From: an uncultured cyanobacterium
Lineage (GTDB): Bacteria > Cyanobacteriota > Cyanobacteriia > Cyanobacteriales > FACHB-T130
NCBI GenBank assembly: GCA_936920195.1
Contig: CAKZHE010000068.1
Location: 1-40,828, forward strand
Direction of reading: 5' to 3'
DNA: 40,828 bases
The stretch's first letter is position 1; every line of letters starts with the position of its first letter. Of this stretch, positions 1-8,336 are shown in pieces. The notes under the pieces were generated by a model. The model did no database searches and was not told the DNA's origin. It saw only the letters and a list, made by a program, of their open reading frames with translations. A program made the translations under genes and the position numbers.

Positions 1-117
1 CAGTTCAGTTAACTAAGTTCGTAGTTGGGCTTCAGCCCTAATCCGGAGAGGGCTGAAGCCCAACTACGAACTTTTGCTTTCTTTTATTTATGACCCCCTA
101 CTTACTGAACTGTATTG
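1..117 (+). repeat. MITE-like element, copy 1 (left end at window edge)
   Basis: A near-perfect hairpin has 23-bp arms at 16-38 and 50-72 and an 11-nt loop starting taatccgga. It is followed by an AT-rich arm ending in ttactgaactgtattg, which is roughly the reverse complement of the left end (cagttcagttaa). A second partial end (taactgaaccgtattg) follows at 123-138. The same unit recurs near 21224-21345 and, partly, near 37161-37253. No transposase is encoded, so a non-autonomous miniature element is the simplest reading. Confidence 0.75.
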
Positions 118-259
118 GGACTTAACTGAACCGTATTGCATTATATTCTCCGCTATTGGCCTTAAAATTCAAAAGAAGATAGATCCAGTGAAAATTCATA
201 GTAAAGGATCGGGCAATTTTAAGGTATGTTTTTCAAAAAGCACTTTTAGGATTTTTTCA

Positions 260-955
260 ATGAGAAGACTATTCCCCCGACTGGGTAAGTGGCTGTTAGC
301 TGCCATCATGGTGCTAACGGTACAACTATTTTCCGCCCCGGCTCATGCCACTGGAGTCTATGAAATTCCCCCCCTCGCCCCCGAAACCTGGGTGTTAGAC
401 AAAGGGGAAGCCCTCAGTCGCCTGAGCAAAAATCAGATTGTGAATACTCTTGCCAATCTCGCCCAAACAACTGGCAACGAAGTCAGATTTGTCACCATCC
501 GGCGCTTCGACTACGGAGAAACTGCCGAAACTTTTACCAATAAGTTGTTTGAAAAATGGTTTCCCACTCCAGAAGCCCAAGCCAATCAAACTTTATTGGT
601 AATTGATACCCTCACCAATACTACTGGCATCCGCACTGGCGAGAAAGTCAAAACCCTGTTGTCCGATGAAATTGCCCAGAGTGTTGCCCAAGAAACTGTT
701 TTAGTGCCTTTACGGGATGGCGACAAATATAATCAGGCATTGACAGATGCGAGCGATCGCTTGGTGGCTGTCCTCTCTGGCAAACCCGATCCCGGCGCTC
801 CTGTCGTAGTAGACAATGTTTCAGTGGCACGTACTTATAAAACCGCCGAAGAAACCGATCAAGGCAGTGCAACTGTTTGGGTAATTGGCTTATTAATTGC
901 CGCCACAGTCATTCCGATGGTAACTTACTTCTTTTATCAAGGCTTGGGTTCCTAG
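260..955 (+). CDS. psb32: Psb32-like TPM-domain thylakoid protein
   Basis: The product is 231 residues long and resembles cyanobacterial Psb32, a TPM-domain membrane protein linked to photosystem II protection and repair. An N-terminal signal or anchor segment (about residues 8-30, ending in APAHA) is followed by a TPM fold. That fold contains the typical QTTGNEVRFVTIRR strand, the LLVIDT strand and an IRTGEKVKTLL segment. One transmembrane helix near the C-terminus (VWVIGLLIAATVIPMV) has a short tail. The frame is open upstream to 74, but that part lies in the MITE-like repeat and gives a non-conserved extension, so I start at the ATG at 260 just before the signal peptide. It converges with the DUF4346 gene, and the two stop codons share a CTAG at 952-955. 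Family assignment is firm; the Psb32 name rests on architecture. Confidence 0.85.
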   Translation: MRRLFPRLGKWLLAAIMVLTVQLFSAPAHATGVYEIPPLAPETWVLDKGEALSRLSKNQIVNTLANLAQTTGNEVRFVTIRRFDYGETAETFTNKLFEKWFPTPEAQANQTLLVIDTLTNTTGIRTGEKVKTLLSDEIAQSVAQETVLVPLRDGDKYNQALTDASDRLVAVLSGKPDPGAPVVVDNVSVARTYKTAEETDQGSATVWVIGLLIAATVIPMVTYFFYQGLGS

Positions 956-1335
956 TCTTGAATGTATGTTTTGCCACTGACTAGGGCAATCTCAGCCCTG
1001 ACGAATTCTCTCCCCAGATAGGCACTATGATCGAGGAGAGTAACCGGACAGGGTTGAGTTTCTTCAAATATTTTCACGCACAGTTCTTTAGCCGTTCTGC
1101 CACTGTAAAGTGTTTCGGGGGTTCGCGCCAATTTCCCCCGGGCAGGAATTGGCTTGCCCGTTTCCGGATCGACAGCTAAACCCCGTTCGTCAATCATATT
1201 GGTAAAATGTTTGGCACAAATTAGTCCAGCGGCGATATCGAGGTAAATTAGAAAATAGCCCCCCGGATCGAGGTGAATATGTCGTTTGGAGAGACGGTCG
1301 TCAATGGCAGCTAAGGATTCTACAGTTTGAGTCAT
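952..1335 (-). CDS. DUF4346-like conserved cyanobacterial protein
   Basis: This is a 127-residue soluble protein of unknown function. The visible core is DPGGYFLIYLDIAAGLICAKHF, where a strand is followed by a short hydrophobic segment. A loop with PETGKPIPARGK, then SGRTAKEL and a C-terminal HSAYLGREFVRAE segment follow. This layout resembles the cyanobacterial DUF4346 family. No membrane helix, signal peptide or catalytic motif can be recognised. A TTG start nine bases upstream is possible, but the ATG at 1335 (MTQTVESL) is preferred; no clear ribosome binding site precedes either. Its stop codon overlaps that of psb32 on the opposite strand. A metabolic role cannot be assigned from sequence alone. 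Confidence 0.7.
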   Translation of the reverse strand: MTQTVESLAAIDDRLSKRHIHLDPGGYFLIYLDIAAGLICAKHFTNMIDERGLAVDPETGKPIPARGKLARTPETLYSGRTAKELCVKIFEETQPCPVTLLDHSAYLGREFVRAEIALVSGKTYIQD

Positions 1336-1546
1336 AAAGGTCAAAGGAAAAGATTGGTTGTCAAAACGTGGGGTTCCTATTTAATAGTGTACTGTTTTGT
1401 TTCTTTAGTCTATCCTGTGGGAAAATTAATAGCGATCATTTTTTTCAAGCTAGGATGCCATATTGCTAGCGCGAACCCAGAGCTATGCTTTTAGCCCTGA
1501 GTTTCGCCCCTGAAGATTTGTGTTGTTTACAATTTGGGCAAACTGA

Positions 1547-2338
1547 ATGCGAGTTCCACAAAACCAAAATCAATTTACCTTAGCTCTTAATATTCCCAAA
1601 CCGCCAAAATTTACCAGCATCGGAGAAGAACGGCAGTACCTCAGACAGCGTTTGGCAGCAGCTTTTCGGCTATTTTCGCGTTATGAGTTTGATGAAGGAA
1701 TTGCTGGTCATATTACCGTCCGCGATCCCGAATTTCCCGACCAATTTTGGGTTAATCCCTTGGGAATGCACTTTAGCCAAATTCGCGCCTCTGACCTAAT
1801 TTTGGTGAACCGCGACGGCAAAGTAATCTCCGGTAACAAACCAGTCAATGCCGCTGCTTTTGCCATTCATTCCCAAATTCACGCAGCTCGCCCTGATATT
1901 ATGGCAGCGGCTCACGCTCATTCTGTTTACGGCAAAAGTTGGTCTACTCTCGGACGCTTGCTTGCCCCAATTACCCAAGATTCCTGCGCTTTCTACGAAG
2001 ATCATGCCCTGTTTAACGACTATACCGGGGTGGTTTTGCAACCGGAAGAAGGTCAGCGGATTGCGAAAACCCTAGGGGAAAATAAAGCCATTATTTTACG
2101 CAACCACGGTTTACTGACGGTGGGGCATTCGGTAGATGAAGCGGCGTGGTGGTTTATTACTATGGAACGTTCTTGTCAGGCACAGTTATTGGCAGAAGCG
2201 GCGGGAAATCCCCTATTTATTGCTTCCGATACGGCTCGGCTCACCTATAACCAAGTGGGAACTCATTATATGGGCTGGTTTAGTTTTCAACCGCTGTATG
2301 AGTCGATTGTTCGGCAAGAACCCGATCTGTTGAATTAG
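1547..2338 (+). CDS. Class II aldolase/adducin family protein
   Basis: At 263 residues this matches the class II aldolase/adducin head domain. The zinc-ligand histidines are visible as HAH at residues 123-125 and RNHG at 186-189. The segment FAIHSQIHAARPDI (residues 105-118) matches the adducin branch. At the position where fuculose-1-phosphate aldolase has its catalytic glutamate, four residues before His108, this protein has alanine. The same is true of adducin-type members, so retro-aldol activity should not be assumed. No sugar pathway genes are nearby. The gene is followed 30 bases later by the DUF89 gene on the same strand, so the two may be co-transcribed. The family call is strong; the substrate is unknown. 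Confidence 0.88.
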   Translation: MRVPQNQNQFTLALNIPKPPKFTSIGEERQYLRQRLAAAFRLFSRYEFDEGIAGHITVRDPEFPDQFWVNPLGMHFSQIRASDLILVNRDGKVISGNKPVNAAAFAIHSQIHAARPDIMAAAHAHSVYGKSWSTLGRLLAPITQDSCAFYEDHALFNDYTGVVLQPEEGQRIAKTLGENKAIILRNHGLLTVGHSVDEAAWWFITMERSCQAQLLAEAAGNPLFIASDTARLTYNQVGTHYMGWFSFQPLYESIVRQEPDLLN

Positions 2339-2368
2339 CTAGACAACCTGAATTGACCAAATTAAACT

Positions 2369-3622
2369 ATGAGTACATCTCCCCTCCCCAAATTACCCAT
2401 CCCCCCCGCAATTGTGGGGGCGGAGCCTGGTTCTTTTGCTCGGTCAACGGTGCTGGAAAGGTTGCCTGCGATCGCTAGTCGGGTAATTGCCGAAAATGAT
2501 TTTCCAGCGGAAATTGTGCAGAAGTTAGAAGCGATCGCCTCGGAAATTATCACTGGTTCGATCCGCCATTTGCAAGACCCCGAAGCTCCCGATTTGGCAG
2601 ATTGGAACGGATATATTCAGCCACTTTTAGGGAAAAGTTGGGTAGATGTGCCTTGGTTCTTTGCCGAAACCTATTTTTATCGCCGGATTATGGAAGCGAT
2701 CGCCCATTTTCCCTACGGCGCTTGGCGGGGCTATGACCCCTTTAAACAGCAGAAGCATCTCGGTTTAACCGCCGCTAGGGAGGCGATTGAGCGCTTAAGT
2801 ATTCAGGTAAATAGTTATATTCAAACTAGCGGTGAATGGGACTCTAGCCACTTAACTGAATTGATTTATACAGCCCTGTGGGGCAATCAGGCCGATTTGA
2901 GTTTGTGGCCTGCGGGAGAAAGTGATCGCGCTAGCGGTAAGGCTCCAGGGGCAGTAGAGCGGCTGCTAGTAGATGATACTGCCGTTGTCACTCAGTTATT
3001 AACTGCTAACCCAGTCAAACGGATTGATTTTGTGGCTGATAATGCGGGGTTTGAACTAATTGGCGATCTGTGTTTAATTGACTTTCTGTTGGTGAATAAA
3101 ATTACCACCAGACTTTATTTACACCTCAAGCCCCATCCCACCTTTGTTTCTGATGCCACCGTTGAGGATGTGCAGCAAACCATTGGGGCGCTCTTGCAAA
3201 TGCGTCACCCCCAAATTCAAGCTTTTGGCAGTCGATTGCGGGACTATATTACTGTGGGTAGAATGCGGTTAGTGGAAGATTATTTTTGGACTTCTCCCTT
3301 AGCTGGTTGGGAAATGCCTGCTGCACTGCACCAAGAGTTTGCCCAATCCAGTTTAACCATTGTCAAAGGAGATGCCAATTATCGGCGCTTATTAGGCGAT
3401 CGCCATTGGGCTTTTGATACCCCCTTTGGGGATATTGTCGCCTATTTCCCCAGTCCAGTAGTTGCTTTGCGGACTCTGAAATCAGAAGTTGCTAGTGGTT
3501 TGGCAAGCGATCGCCTTACCAGTTTAGATCGGGAAGATCGGCATTGGCTAACTAATGGCAATTGGGGCATCATCCAAGCAGAACTTAGATCAACTCTCCA
3601 GTCAGAAGAGGTGTTGAATTAA
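2369..3622 (+). CDS. DUF89/ARMT1-like damage-control phosphatase
   Basis: This 417-residue protein belongs to the DUF89 (ARMT1-like) family of metal-dependent phosphatases. Members studied elsewhere remove phosphate from damaged or overflow sugar phosphates such as fructose-1-phosphate. The diagnostic motifs are present. VADNAGFEL (residues 222-230) carries the Asp, Asn and Glu of the metal site, and IVKGDANYRRLLGD (331-344) carries the Lys-Gly-Asp-x-Asn-Tyr signature. The helical N-terminal domain includes DVPWFFAETYFYRRI (93-107), which is typical of the family. No signal peptide is seen, so it is cytosolic. The stop is two bases from the ATG of the following Uma2 gene, suggesting translational coupling. 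The physiological substrate is not determinable here. Confidence 0.87.
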   Translation: MSTSPLPKLPIPPAIVGAEPGSFARSTVLERLPAIASRVIAENDFPAEIVQKLEAIASEIITGSIRHLQDPEAPDLADWNGYIQPLLGKSWVDVPWFFAETYFYRRIMEAIAHFPYGAWRGYDPFKQQKHLGLTAAREAIERLSIQVNSYIQTSGEWDSSHLTELIYTALWGNQADLSLWPAGESDRASGKAPGAVERLLVDDTAVVTQLLTANPVKRIDFVADNAGFELIGDLCLIDFLLVNKITTRLYLHLKPHPTFVSDATVEDVQQTIGALLQMRHPQIQAFGSRLRDYITVGRMRLVEDYFWTSPLAGWEMPAALHQEFAQSSLTIVKGDANYRRLLGDRHWAFDTPFGDIVAYFPSPVVALRTLKSEVASGLASDRLTSLDREDRHWLTNGNWGIIQAELRSTLQSEEVLN

Positions 3623-3624
3623 TC

Positions 3625-4365
3625 ATGTTTAAATACGATTCCCGCTTATGCTGGCCTAGTGCCGAAGATTTACCTGATTCTGACGATACTCCAGTGGACA
3701 ATCAACTACAACACCTGATTCCGGGCTTATTGGAAGCAATTTTAGCTATGGTTTGGGCAGAAAGAACCGATTGGTTTTTTGGGGTAGATATGGGCATCTA
3801 TTATCATCCCCAATCACCAGCCATTGTGCCGGATGGCTTTCTAAGTCTAGGGGTAGAAAGAGTTTTAGATGAAGGATTGCGGTTAAGTTATGTTCTCTGG
3901 GAAGAACAAAAAGTTCCGATTTTAGCCTTGGAAGTAGTTTCTCAACAGCGGCGAGGAGAATATACCGAAAAAAAGCAATTTTATGCCGAAATGGAGGTGT
4001 TATATTATGCAATTTACAATCCTTTCCGTCGCCGCAAAGCCGCTTTAGAAATTTATCGTCTAGTTAATGGCGAATATGTCTTGCAACCAGGAAACCCGAT
4101 TTGGATGCCAGAAATTGGGTTAGGGATGGGGACAGCGAGGGGAACTTATCACGGGATAACGCGGGAATGGTTGTATTGGTACAATCAAGCAGGGGAGAGG
4201 TTGTTAACTCCAGAAGAAAGAATTTCACAAGCCCAACAAATTGCCCAAGGGGAAAGACAACGGGCTGAATTAGAAAAACAACGGGCTGAATCAGAAAAAC
4301 AACGGGCTGAAAGATTAGCAGAAAGACTGCGATCGCTCGGCATCAATCCAGAATTTCTTGATTGA
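3625..4365 (+). CDS. Uma2 family (DUF820) endonuclease-like protein
   Basis: This 246-residue protein is of the Uma2/DUF820 type, a PD-(D/E)XK nuclease-fold family greatly expanded in cyanobacteria and of largely unknown cellular role. The fold core is visible: IVPDGFLSLG supplies the Asp, LALEVVSQ supplies the Glu strand, and EYTEKKQFYAEMEVLYYAIY is the conserved helix-strand that follows. The C-terminus has a charged coiled-coil built from three copies of a seven-residue unit, QRAE(L/S)EK (about residues 211-232). It is encoded by 21-bp direct repeats at 4258-4316. The stretch ends RLRSLGINPEFLD, a common tail in these proteins. It starts two bases after the DUF89 stop. Confidence 0.88.
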   Translation: MFKYDSRLCWPSAEDLPDSDDTPVDNQLQHLIPGLLEAILAMVWAERTDWFFGVDMGIYYHPQSPAIVPDGFLSLGVERVLDEGLRLSYVLWEEQKVPILALEVVSQQRRGEYTEKKQFYAEMEVLYYAIYNPFRRRKAALEIYRLVNGEYVLQPGNPIWMPEIGLGMGTARGTYHGITREWLYWYNQAGERLLTPEERISQAQQIAQGERQRAELEKQRAESEKQRAERLAERLRSLGINPEFLD

Positions 4366-4643
4366 AAAATACTCTGATGTGCTAGGATTATCTCCAGACC
4401 GTCAGTGCAGGCATCTTGCCAGCACCATAAAATCTGTGCTAGAGTAGCTCCATTGCCTCTAATTTCATCCGCCCTATCCCCCTCAAGTGTCGTAATTCCC
4501 GTACAAAACCTACTTTGGTACTTGCCATAAGGTACGCTTTTAGGTTAAAAGGATAAGAGATCGCTTCCCTCGCGCAGCTGGATGAACTCAAACCTTAGCG
4601 GGAAGCCTTTGTTGTTAAATATTTTGAAAAACCAATTTTGTTT
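4366..4643. other. Intergenic stretch without a recognised gene
   Basis: These 278 bases between the Uma2 and DUF4327 genes hold no convincing reading frame, RNA gene or strong terminator. Short segments such as gcaggcatcttgccagcacc look like decayed pieces of common cyanobacterial dispersed repeats. Confidence 0.5.
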
Positions 4644-4862
4644 ATGACACAGCAAGTTATTCACCCGATGCTGAAAATGCAGCGTCAGGTTCATTCACTT
4701 GTGAAAGCCCAAATTATCAAGCCCACTGATAAGATTTGGAAAATCGCTCTGCTTTACGGCGATGACTGGCCTCATTGGAAACAAGAACTGCTGGAATTCG
4801 GCTTCACAATGCAAGACCCCATTGGCGACTTACTAGCCGTTGAAGTCTGGGATGAGGATTAA
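4644..4862 (+). CDS. Small DUF4327-like cyanobacterial protein
   Basis: The product has 72 residues and no transmembrane segment. The N-terminal half is a basic helix (MLKMQRQVHSLVKAQIIKP). The C-terminal half reads WKQELLEFGFTMQDPIGDLLAVE, ending WDED. The spacing of the Leu-Val-x-x-x-Ile, the Trp-x-x-x-Glu-Leu and the final (R/D)-x-IGDL plus Trp-Asp-x-Asp resembles the cyanobacterial DUF4327 family as I remember it. A TTG two codons upstream is open, but the ATG at 4644 is more plausible. No obvious ribosome binding site is present. Function is unknown, and it converges on the FHA kinase gene. Confidence 0.7.
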   Translation: MTQQVIHPMLKMQRQVHSLVKAQIIKPTDKIWKIALLYGDDWPHWKQELLEFGFTMQDPIGDLLAVEVWDED

Positions 4863-4873
4863 ATGCCCGAATC

Positions 4874-4900
4874 AGGGAATAATTTAGCTTTTTATTCCCT
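4874..4900. terminator. Weak bidirectional hairpin between convergent genes
   Basis: AGGGAATAA (4874-4882) pairs with TTATTCCCT (4892-4900) around a T-rich loop. It lies between the ends of the DUF4327 and kinase genes and overlaps the last bases of the kinase stop. There is no long T run outside the stem, so a terminator role is only likely. Confidence 0.45.
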
Positions 4901-6137
4901 ATTCCCGAAGTTTGGCTAACGCTTGCGATACTTCTTGAGCAGTTTGATAGCGATCGCGGGGTTTAACCTCTGTTACCTTGGCGATAATAGCTTGCAATGG
5001 CGGCGCAATTGTGGGAATTTGGCTGACATCAAAGCCATATTTCCCTTGGATGGAACGATAAAAATTCATCGGGTTTTCACCAGTCAGTAAAAAAATCAGC
5101 GTTGGACCCAGGGCAAACAAATCTGACTGGGTACAGGGTTGCCCCCTTTCCTGTTCCGGTGCTGTGTAACCTTCAGCCCCAATCCGCGTCCCTGGTAAGA
5201 GAGATGCACCAACTTTAACCGCTCCAAAATCTAAGACAACTATCCGATTGTCTATGGGGCGTACCATCAAATTTGCTGGCTTAATGTCCCGGTGAATCAG
5301 TTTGGGATTTTGGCTATGAATATACTCTAGGACTTCACAAACTTGGATTATCCACTCAATGGCCTGCTGGGGCGTAACGGGGCCAAATTGATTAATCCGC
5401 TTTTCCAAATCTTGACCGTGGACTAATTCCATTGCCAAGTAGTGCTTGCCATCTTCCTCAAAGAAGTCGTAATAGCTGGGAATGCCGGGGTGCTGCAATC
5501 CCTGAAGAATGCTGGCTTCTCGGAAAAACAATTCCCTGGCTTTGGGAATTTGAACCATGTTGGCATTCATTTCCTTCAACACCAGCAATTGAGGCTTACC
5601 GCTAATCTTGCCTTGGGCATCCCAAGCTAGGTAAGTCGTCCCCATCCCCCCCTGTCCCAGGATCTTTAATACCTGATATTGGTGGATGTAGCGCAATATT
5701 TGGATAGGTTGACCGCAGTGAGTGCAAAACAGATTCCCGGCAGGATTGCCTGCGTGGGTGCAACGGGAACTCACTGAGGCAACGGTGGGAGGCAGGGGAG
5801 AGGACTGTTGAATTTCAAATTTGAGCTTGGGACCATTCTGAGCCAATTGAATGATGGAATTGGGGGCTATCCAAGCTTGAGTAACTAAAACGCCATTAAT
5901 GAAAGTGCCATTGGTTCCTTGATTAATTACCTGCCATTTGACAGGAGTTATGCCACCTAGGGAGTTACCCTCATTGTCTGCACCAATCAATTGCAGATGA
6001 TATCGGGAAACTAAGGGGTCGTTCAGGATAATGTCATTGTCTGGCGATCGCCCAATTTTCACAATCGATTGGCGATCAAAATCCCATTGTTGTAGTGGTT
6101 GAGATGACTGGGGATGGAGGAGCGTCAGCGTCACCAT
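4899..6137 (-). CDS. FHA domain-zinc ribbon-Ser/Thr protein kinase
   Basis: This 412-residue cytosolic signalling protein has three parts. An N-terminal FHA domain (about residues 5-110) has IGRSPDNDI and SRYHLQL, the phosphothreonine-binding loops, and NGTFING. A short zinc-ribbon-like element follows, with Cys126, Cys138 and Cys141. A Hanks-type kinase domain spans about residues 153-412. The kinase looks active: LGQGGMGTTYLAWD is the glycine loop, Lys188 the ATP lysine, HRDIKPANL (282-290) the catalytic loop with Asp284, and DFG is at 303-305. No transmembrane helix is present. It lies 55 bases downstream of a PP2C phosphatase on the same strand, with a G-rich tandem repeat between them. 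The two are likely an antagonistic pair in one transcript. Confidence 0.93.
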   Translation of the reverse strand: MVTLTLLHPQSSQPLQQWDFDRQSIVKIGRSPDNDIILNDPLVSRYHLQLIGADNEGNSLGGITPVKWQVINQGTNGTFINGVLVTQAWIAPNSIIQLAQNGPKLKFEIQQSSPLPPTVASVSSRCTHAGNPAGNLFCTHCGQPIQILRYIHQYQVLKILGQGGMGTTYLAWDAQGKISGKPQLLVLKEMNANMVQIPKARELFFREASILQGLQHPGIPSYYDFFEEDGKHYLAMELVHGQDLEKRINQFGPVTPQQAIEWIIQVCEVLEYIHSQNPKLIHRDIKPANLMVRPIDNRIVVLDFGAVKVGASLLPGTRIGAEGYTAPEQERGQPCTQSDLFALGPTLIFLLTGENPMNFYRSIQGKYGFDVSQIPTIAPPLQAIIAKVTEVKPRDRYQTAQEVSQALAKLRE

Positions 6138-6144
6138 AGATTGA

Positions 6145-6190
6145 GGTGATGGGGTGATGGGGAGTTGGGATGATGGGGCGATGGGGTGAT
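6145..6190. repeat. GATGGGG-type short tandem repeat
   Basis: Five to six imperfect units of seven or eight bases (tgatgggg, cgatgggg, agttggga) fill the gap between the phosphatase and kinase genes. This resembles the short tandemly repeated repetitive sequences known from filamentous cyanobacteria. It leaves little room for a separate promoter. Confidence 0.65.
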
Positions 6191-6192
6191 TT

Positions 6193-8187
6193 TTAGTGCA
6201 TATTTTGTTGTTCTAAGTTCGGTCGGACTTTGGTGCGAATCAGAAGGGCAGTAATATTGTCATGACCGTTTTGCTGATTGGCAAAGTCAATTAATTCCCT
6301 CAACCCTTGCTCTAAATTAGCGCGGGAACTCATCAGAGGCAAAAGGTGAGATTGCCAGTTATTTTCTAGCACGTCTCGGTCGGACATTCCATCGGAACAG
6401 AGCAGAAACAGGGTATCTTCGTTCAGTTCCAAGAATTGGATATCTGGTCTGACAAAATTTTCGTCTCGCGGACCCAAAGCTTGGGTAAGCTGGTAAGCAT
6501 CGGGACGAGAATAGGCGATCGCTGGTTCTACGCCCCGCTGAATTTCCCGCTGACCAACTTCATGATCTACGGTAACTTGCTCCAAAGGCCGTTTGCGGGT
6601 GAGACGATAGAGACGGGAATCTCCCACATGGGCGATCGCGACTTGGGTATTCTGAACTAACACCATCACCAAAGTTGTCCCCATCCTGGCATTGCCAGAA
6701 CGGGCATTTTGTTGGTTAATATCGTAAATGGCCTGATTTGCCAAGAGTATCCCATCCCGAATCACCTCCGCCGGAGGCATTTCCTCGCCCCAATTCTCTT
6801 GGAAATAACGTTTGAGGGTTTCCACAGCCATAGCGCTCGCAACTTCTCCCCCAGCGTGTCCCCCCATCCCATCGCAGAGAATGTATAACCCCCGCGCCTG
6901 AACGGAGCGTCCTAGGGGATTTTCTTGTCTGCTTACCTGGGTTTGAATGCCAAAATAGTCTTCATTGCGATTGCGATCGCGACCGATATCAGTTCCCCCA
7001 GCATCATCTAAACCCACCAATTGCATGGGCAGTACCACCGTGGGCAAATCGTCACTGCGATCGCGATCCTCGAAATCTAACTCTTCCCCATCTGGAAAAT
7101 CATTCTCACTCGCATTGACCGGGGTTGGGGAAGTTGTCGCCGCATCTCCATCGGTCGGAGGGCTTTCGCTGGCTTGTAATTCACTTGCCAATGCCTGGAA
7201 GCGCGATCGCAACTGTTCTAAGCTGGTAATTTCACCCTGGGATAAATCTGTTAATATTGCGGCTAAACCCGCCAGTTGCTCTAGTCGCGATGGTGGCAAC
7301 AAATTTTGCCACACCTGCCCCAAATCCTTTAACCCTAGTTGGCTGTCTTTGGGTTCCGGATATAGCTGTTGCAGGCTCAGGGTTTGGTCTTCATCAACTC
7401 GCAAATTATTGATTTCCAAAAGACTTTGGCGGCAATGCCAAGTTTCCAACTCTGACCACAGTTGGAGCATTTGCCCTAAACCGTAAACAATTTGGAGGGC
7501 AGGTAGATCTTCGTTTTGCCACAGTTCCTTCAGGGACTGAAATTGCGAACGATCTTCTAGCAATAGCACCACTTGTCCATCTTGTTGCCAAGCATCGTGA
7601 ATTTTGGGCAAAATGGTATCGAAGGATTCCTGGAGGGCTAAATAGGGTTGGGCGATCGCGGGAATACCCACATTTTGCCAAACTTCGGTTGCAGAAGCAG
7701 TAGTGCTGCCAACTTCGAGATTAAATCCATTGACTAGAGCAGCTAGGGGGGACTGTTGTAGCGGCTGGCAGTCCAACACTAGAACTTGCACTTCCTCTGT
7801 CAGTTCTGACAAGGGGAGTAGGGGTGACAACAACCGATAGCGCTGATGGAGATCTAAATAAACTTCCTCTGGGGCAGTTGCCTGTTGTTCGCTCTTGGCC
7901 TGGGATAAATTGACAGTTACTATTTCATGGTCAGCTACGGGGGCAGATGACACTTCCGCTGGCGGTTCAGCAACGGGATTGTTTTCGGCTTGCCAAGTAA
8001 CATCCTTGAAAATCGTTGCCTGCCAAAATGTCCCAACGACGGCACTGCACTGCGGACACTTTTCTTCAGTAAATGCTACTTGCGCCCCGCATTCGTGGCA
8101 AATCTTACAAACTAGGGAAGTTCCGCATTTTTCGCAAAACTTGTTGGTATTGGGATTTTCAAATTGACACTGGGGGCAAACAAGCAT
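6193..8187 (-). CDS. Zinc-ribbon PP2C-type protein phosphatase
   Basis: This 664-residue protein begins with a double zinc-ribbon (CPQC at 4-7, CEKC at 18-21, then CKIC and CPQC to residue 47). A long middle region of unclear fold follows. It ends with a PP2C/Stp-type Ser/Thr phosphatase domain from about residue 395. The metal-site motifs of PP2C are all seen in order: IGRDRNRNEDYFG, DGMGGHAGGEVAS, AHVGDSRLYR, CSDGMSD and GHDNITALL. The middle contains QVVLLLEDRS and a later segment LLEINNLRVDEDQTLSL, laid out rather like a decayed kinase catalytic loop. That reading is speculative. It is transcribed just ahead of the FHA kinase and is likely its counterpart. The domain call is firm; substrates are unknown. 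Confidence 0.93.
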   Translation of the reverse strand: MLVCPQCQFENPNTNKFCEKCGTSLVCKICHECGAQVAFTEEKCPQCSAVVGTFWQATIFKDVTWQAENNPVAEPPAEVSSAPVADHEIVTVNLSQAKSEQQATAPEEVYLDLHQRYRLLSPLLPLSELTEEVQVLVLDCQPLQQSPLAALVNGFNLEVGSTTASATEVWQNVGIPAIAQPYLALQESFDTILPKIHDAWQQDGQVVLLLEDRSQFQSLKELWQNEDLPALQIVYGLGQMLQLWSELETWHCRQSLLEINNLRVDEDQTLSLQQLYPEPKDSQLGLKDLGQVWQNLLPPSRLEQLAGLAAILTDLSQGEITSLEQLRSRFQALASELQASESPPTDGDAATTSPTPVNASENDFPDGEELDFEDRDRSDDLPTVVLPMQLVGLDDAGGTDIGRDRNRNEDYFGIQTQVSRQENPLGRSVQARGLYILCDGMGGHAGGEVASAMAVETLKRYFQENWGEEMPPAEVIRDGILLANQAIYDINQQNARSGNARMGTTLVMVLVQNTQVAIAHVGDSRLYRLTRKRPLEQVTVDHEVGQREIQRGVEPAIAYSRPDAYQLTQALGPRDENFVRPDIQFLELNEDTLFLLCSDGMSDRDVLENNWQSHLLPLMSSRANLEQGLRELIDFANQQNGHDNITALLIRTKVRPNLEQQNMH

Positions 8188-8336
8188 AACGAAACTTCCT
8201 TTTTCCCATTGGGGTGTTCATATTATAGTATTGCGAGTACGCGCACAGGACTGACGCATCAGAGTAACGATGCCCGCTGGGTAAGTCCAGCTAGAGTTTT
8301 TGGATAAGTTTTGGTTCTGTGTTCTCCCCTTGCCCT

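Noticed and set aside
74-259. N-terminal extension of the psb32 reading frame
   Set aside because: It runs through the MITE-like element and precedes an excellent signal-peptide start at 260.
1345-1546. Possible small RNA or tRNA gene
   Set aside because: No cloverleaf or stable hairpin with terminator was found in this AT-rich gap.
6965-7486. Long plus-strand frame opposite the phosphatase
   Set aside because: Serine/arginine/proline-rich and antisense to well-supported coding sequence; a shadow frame.
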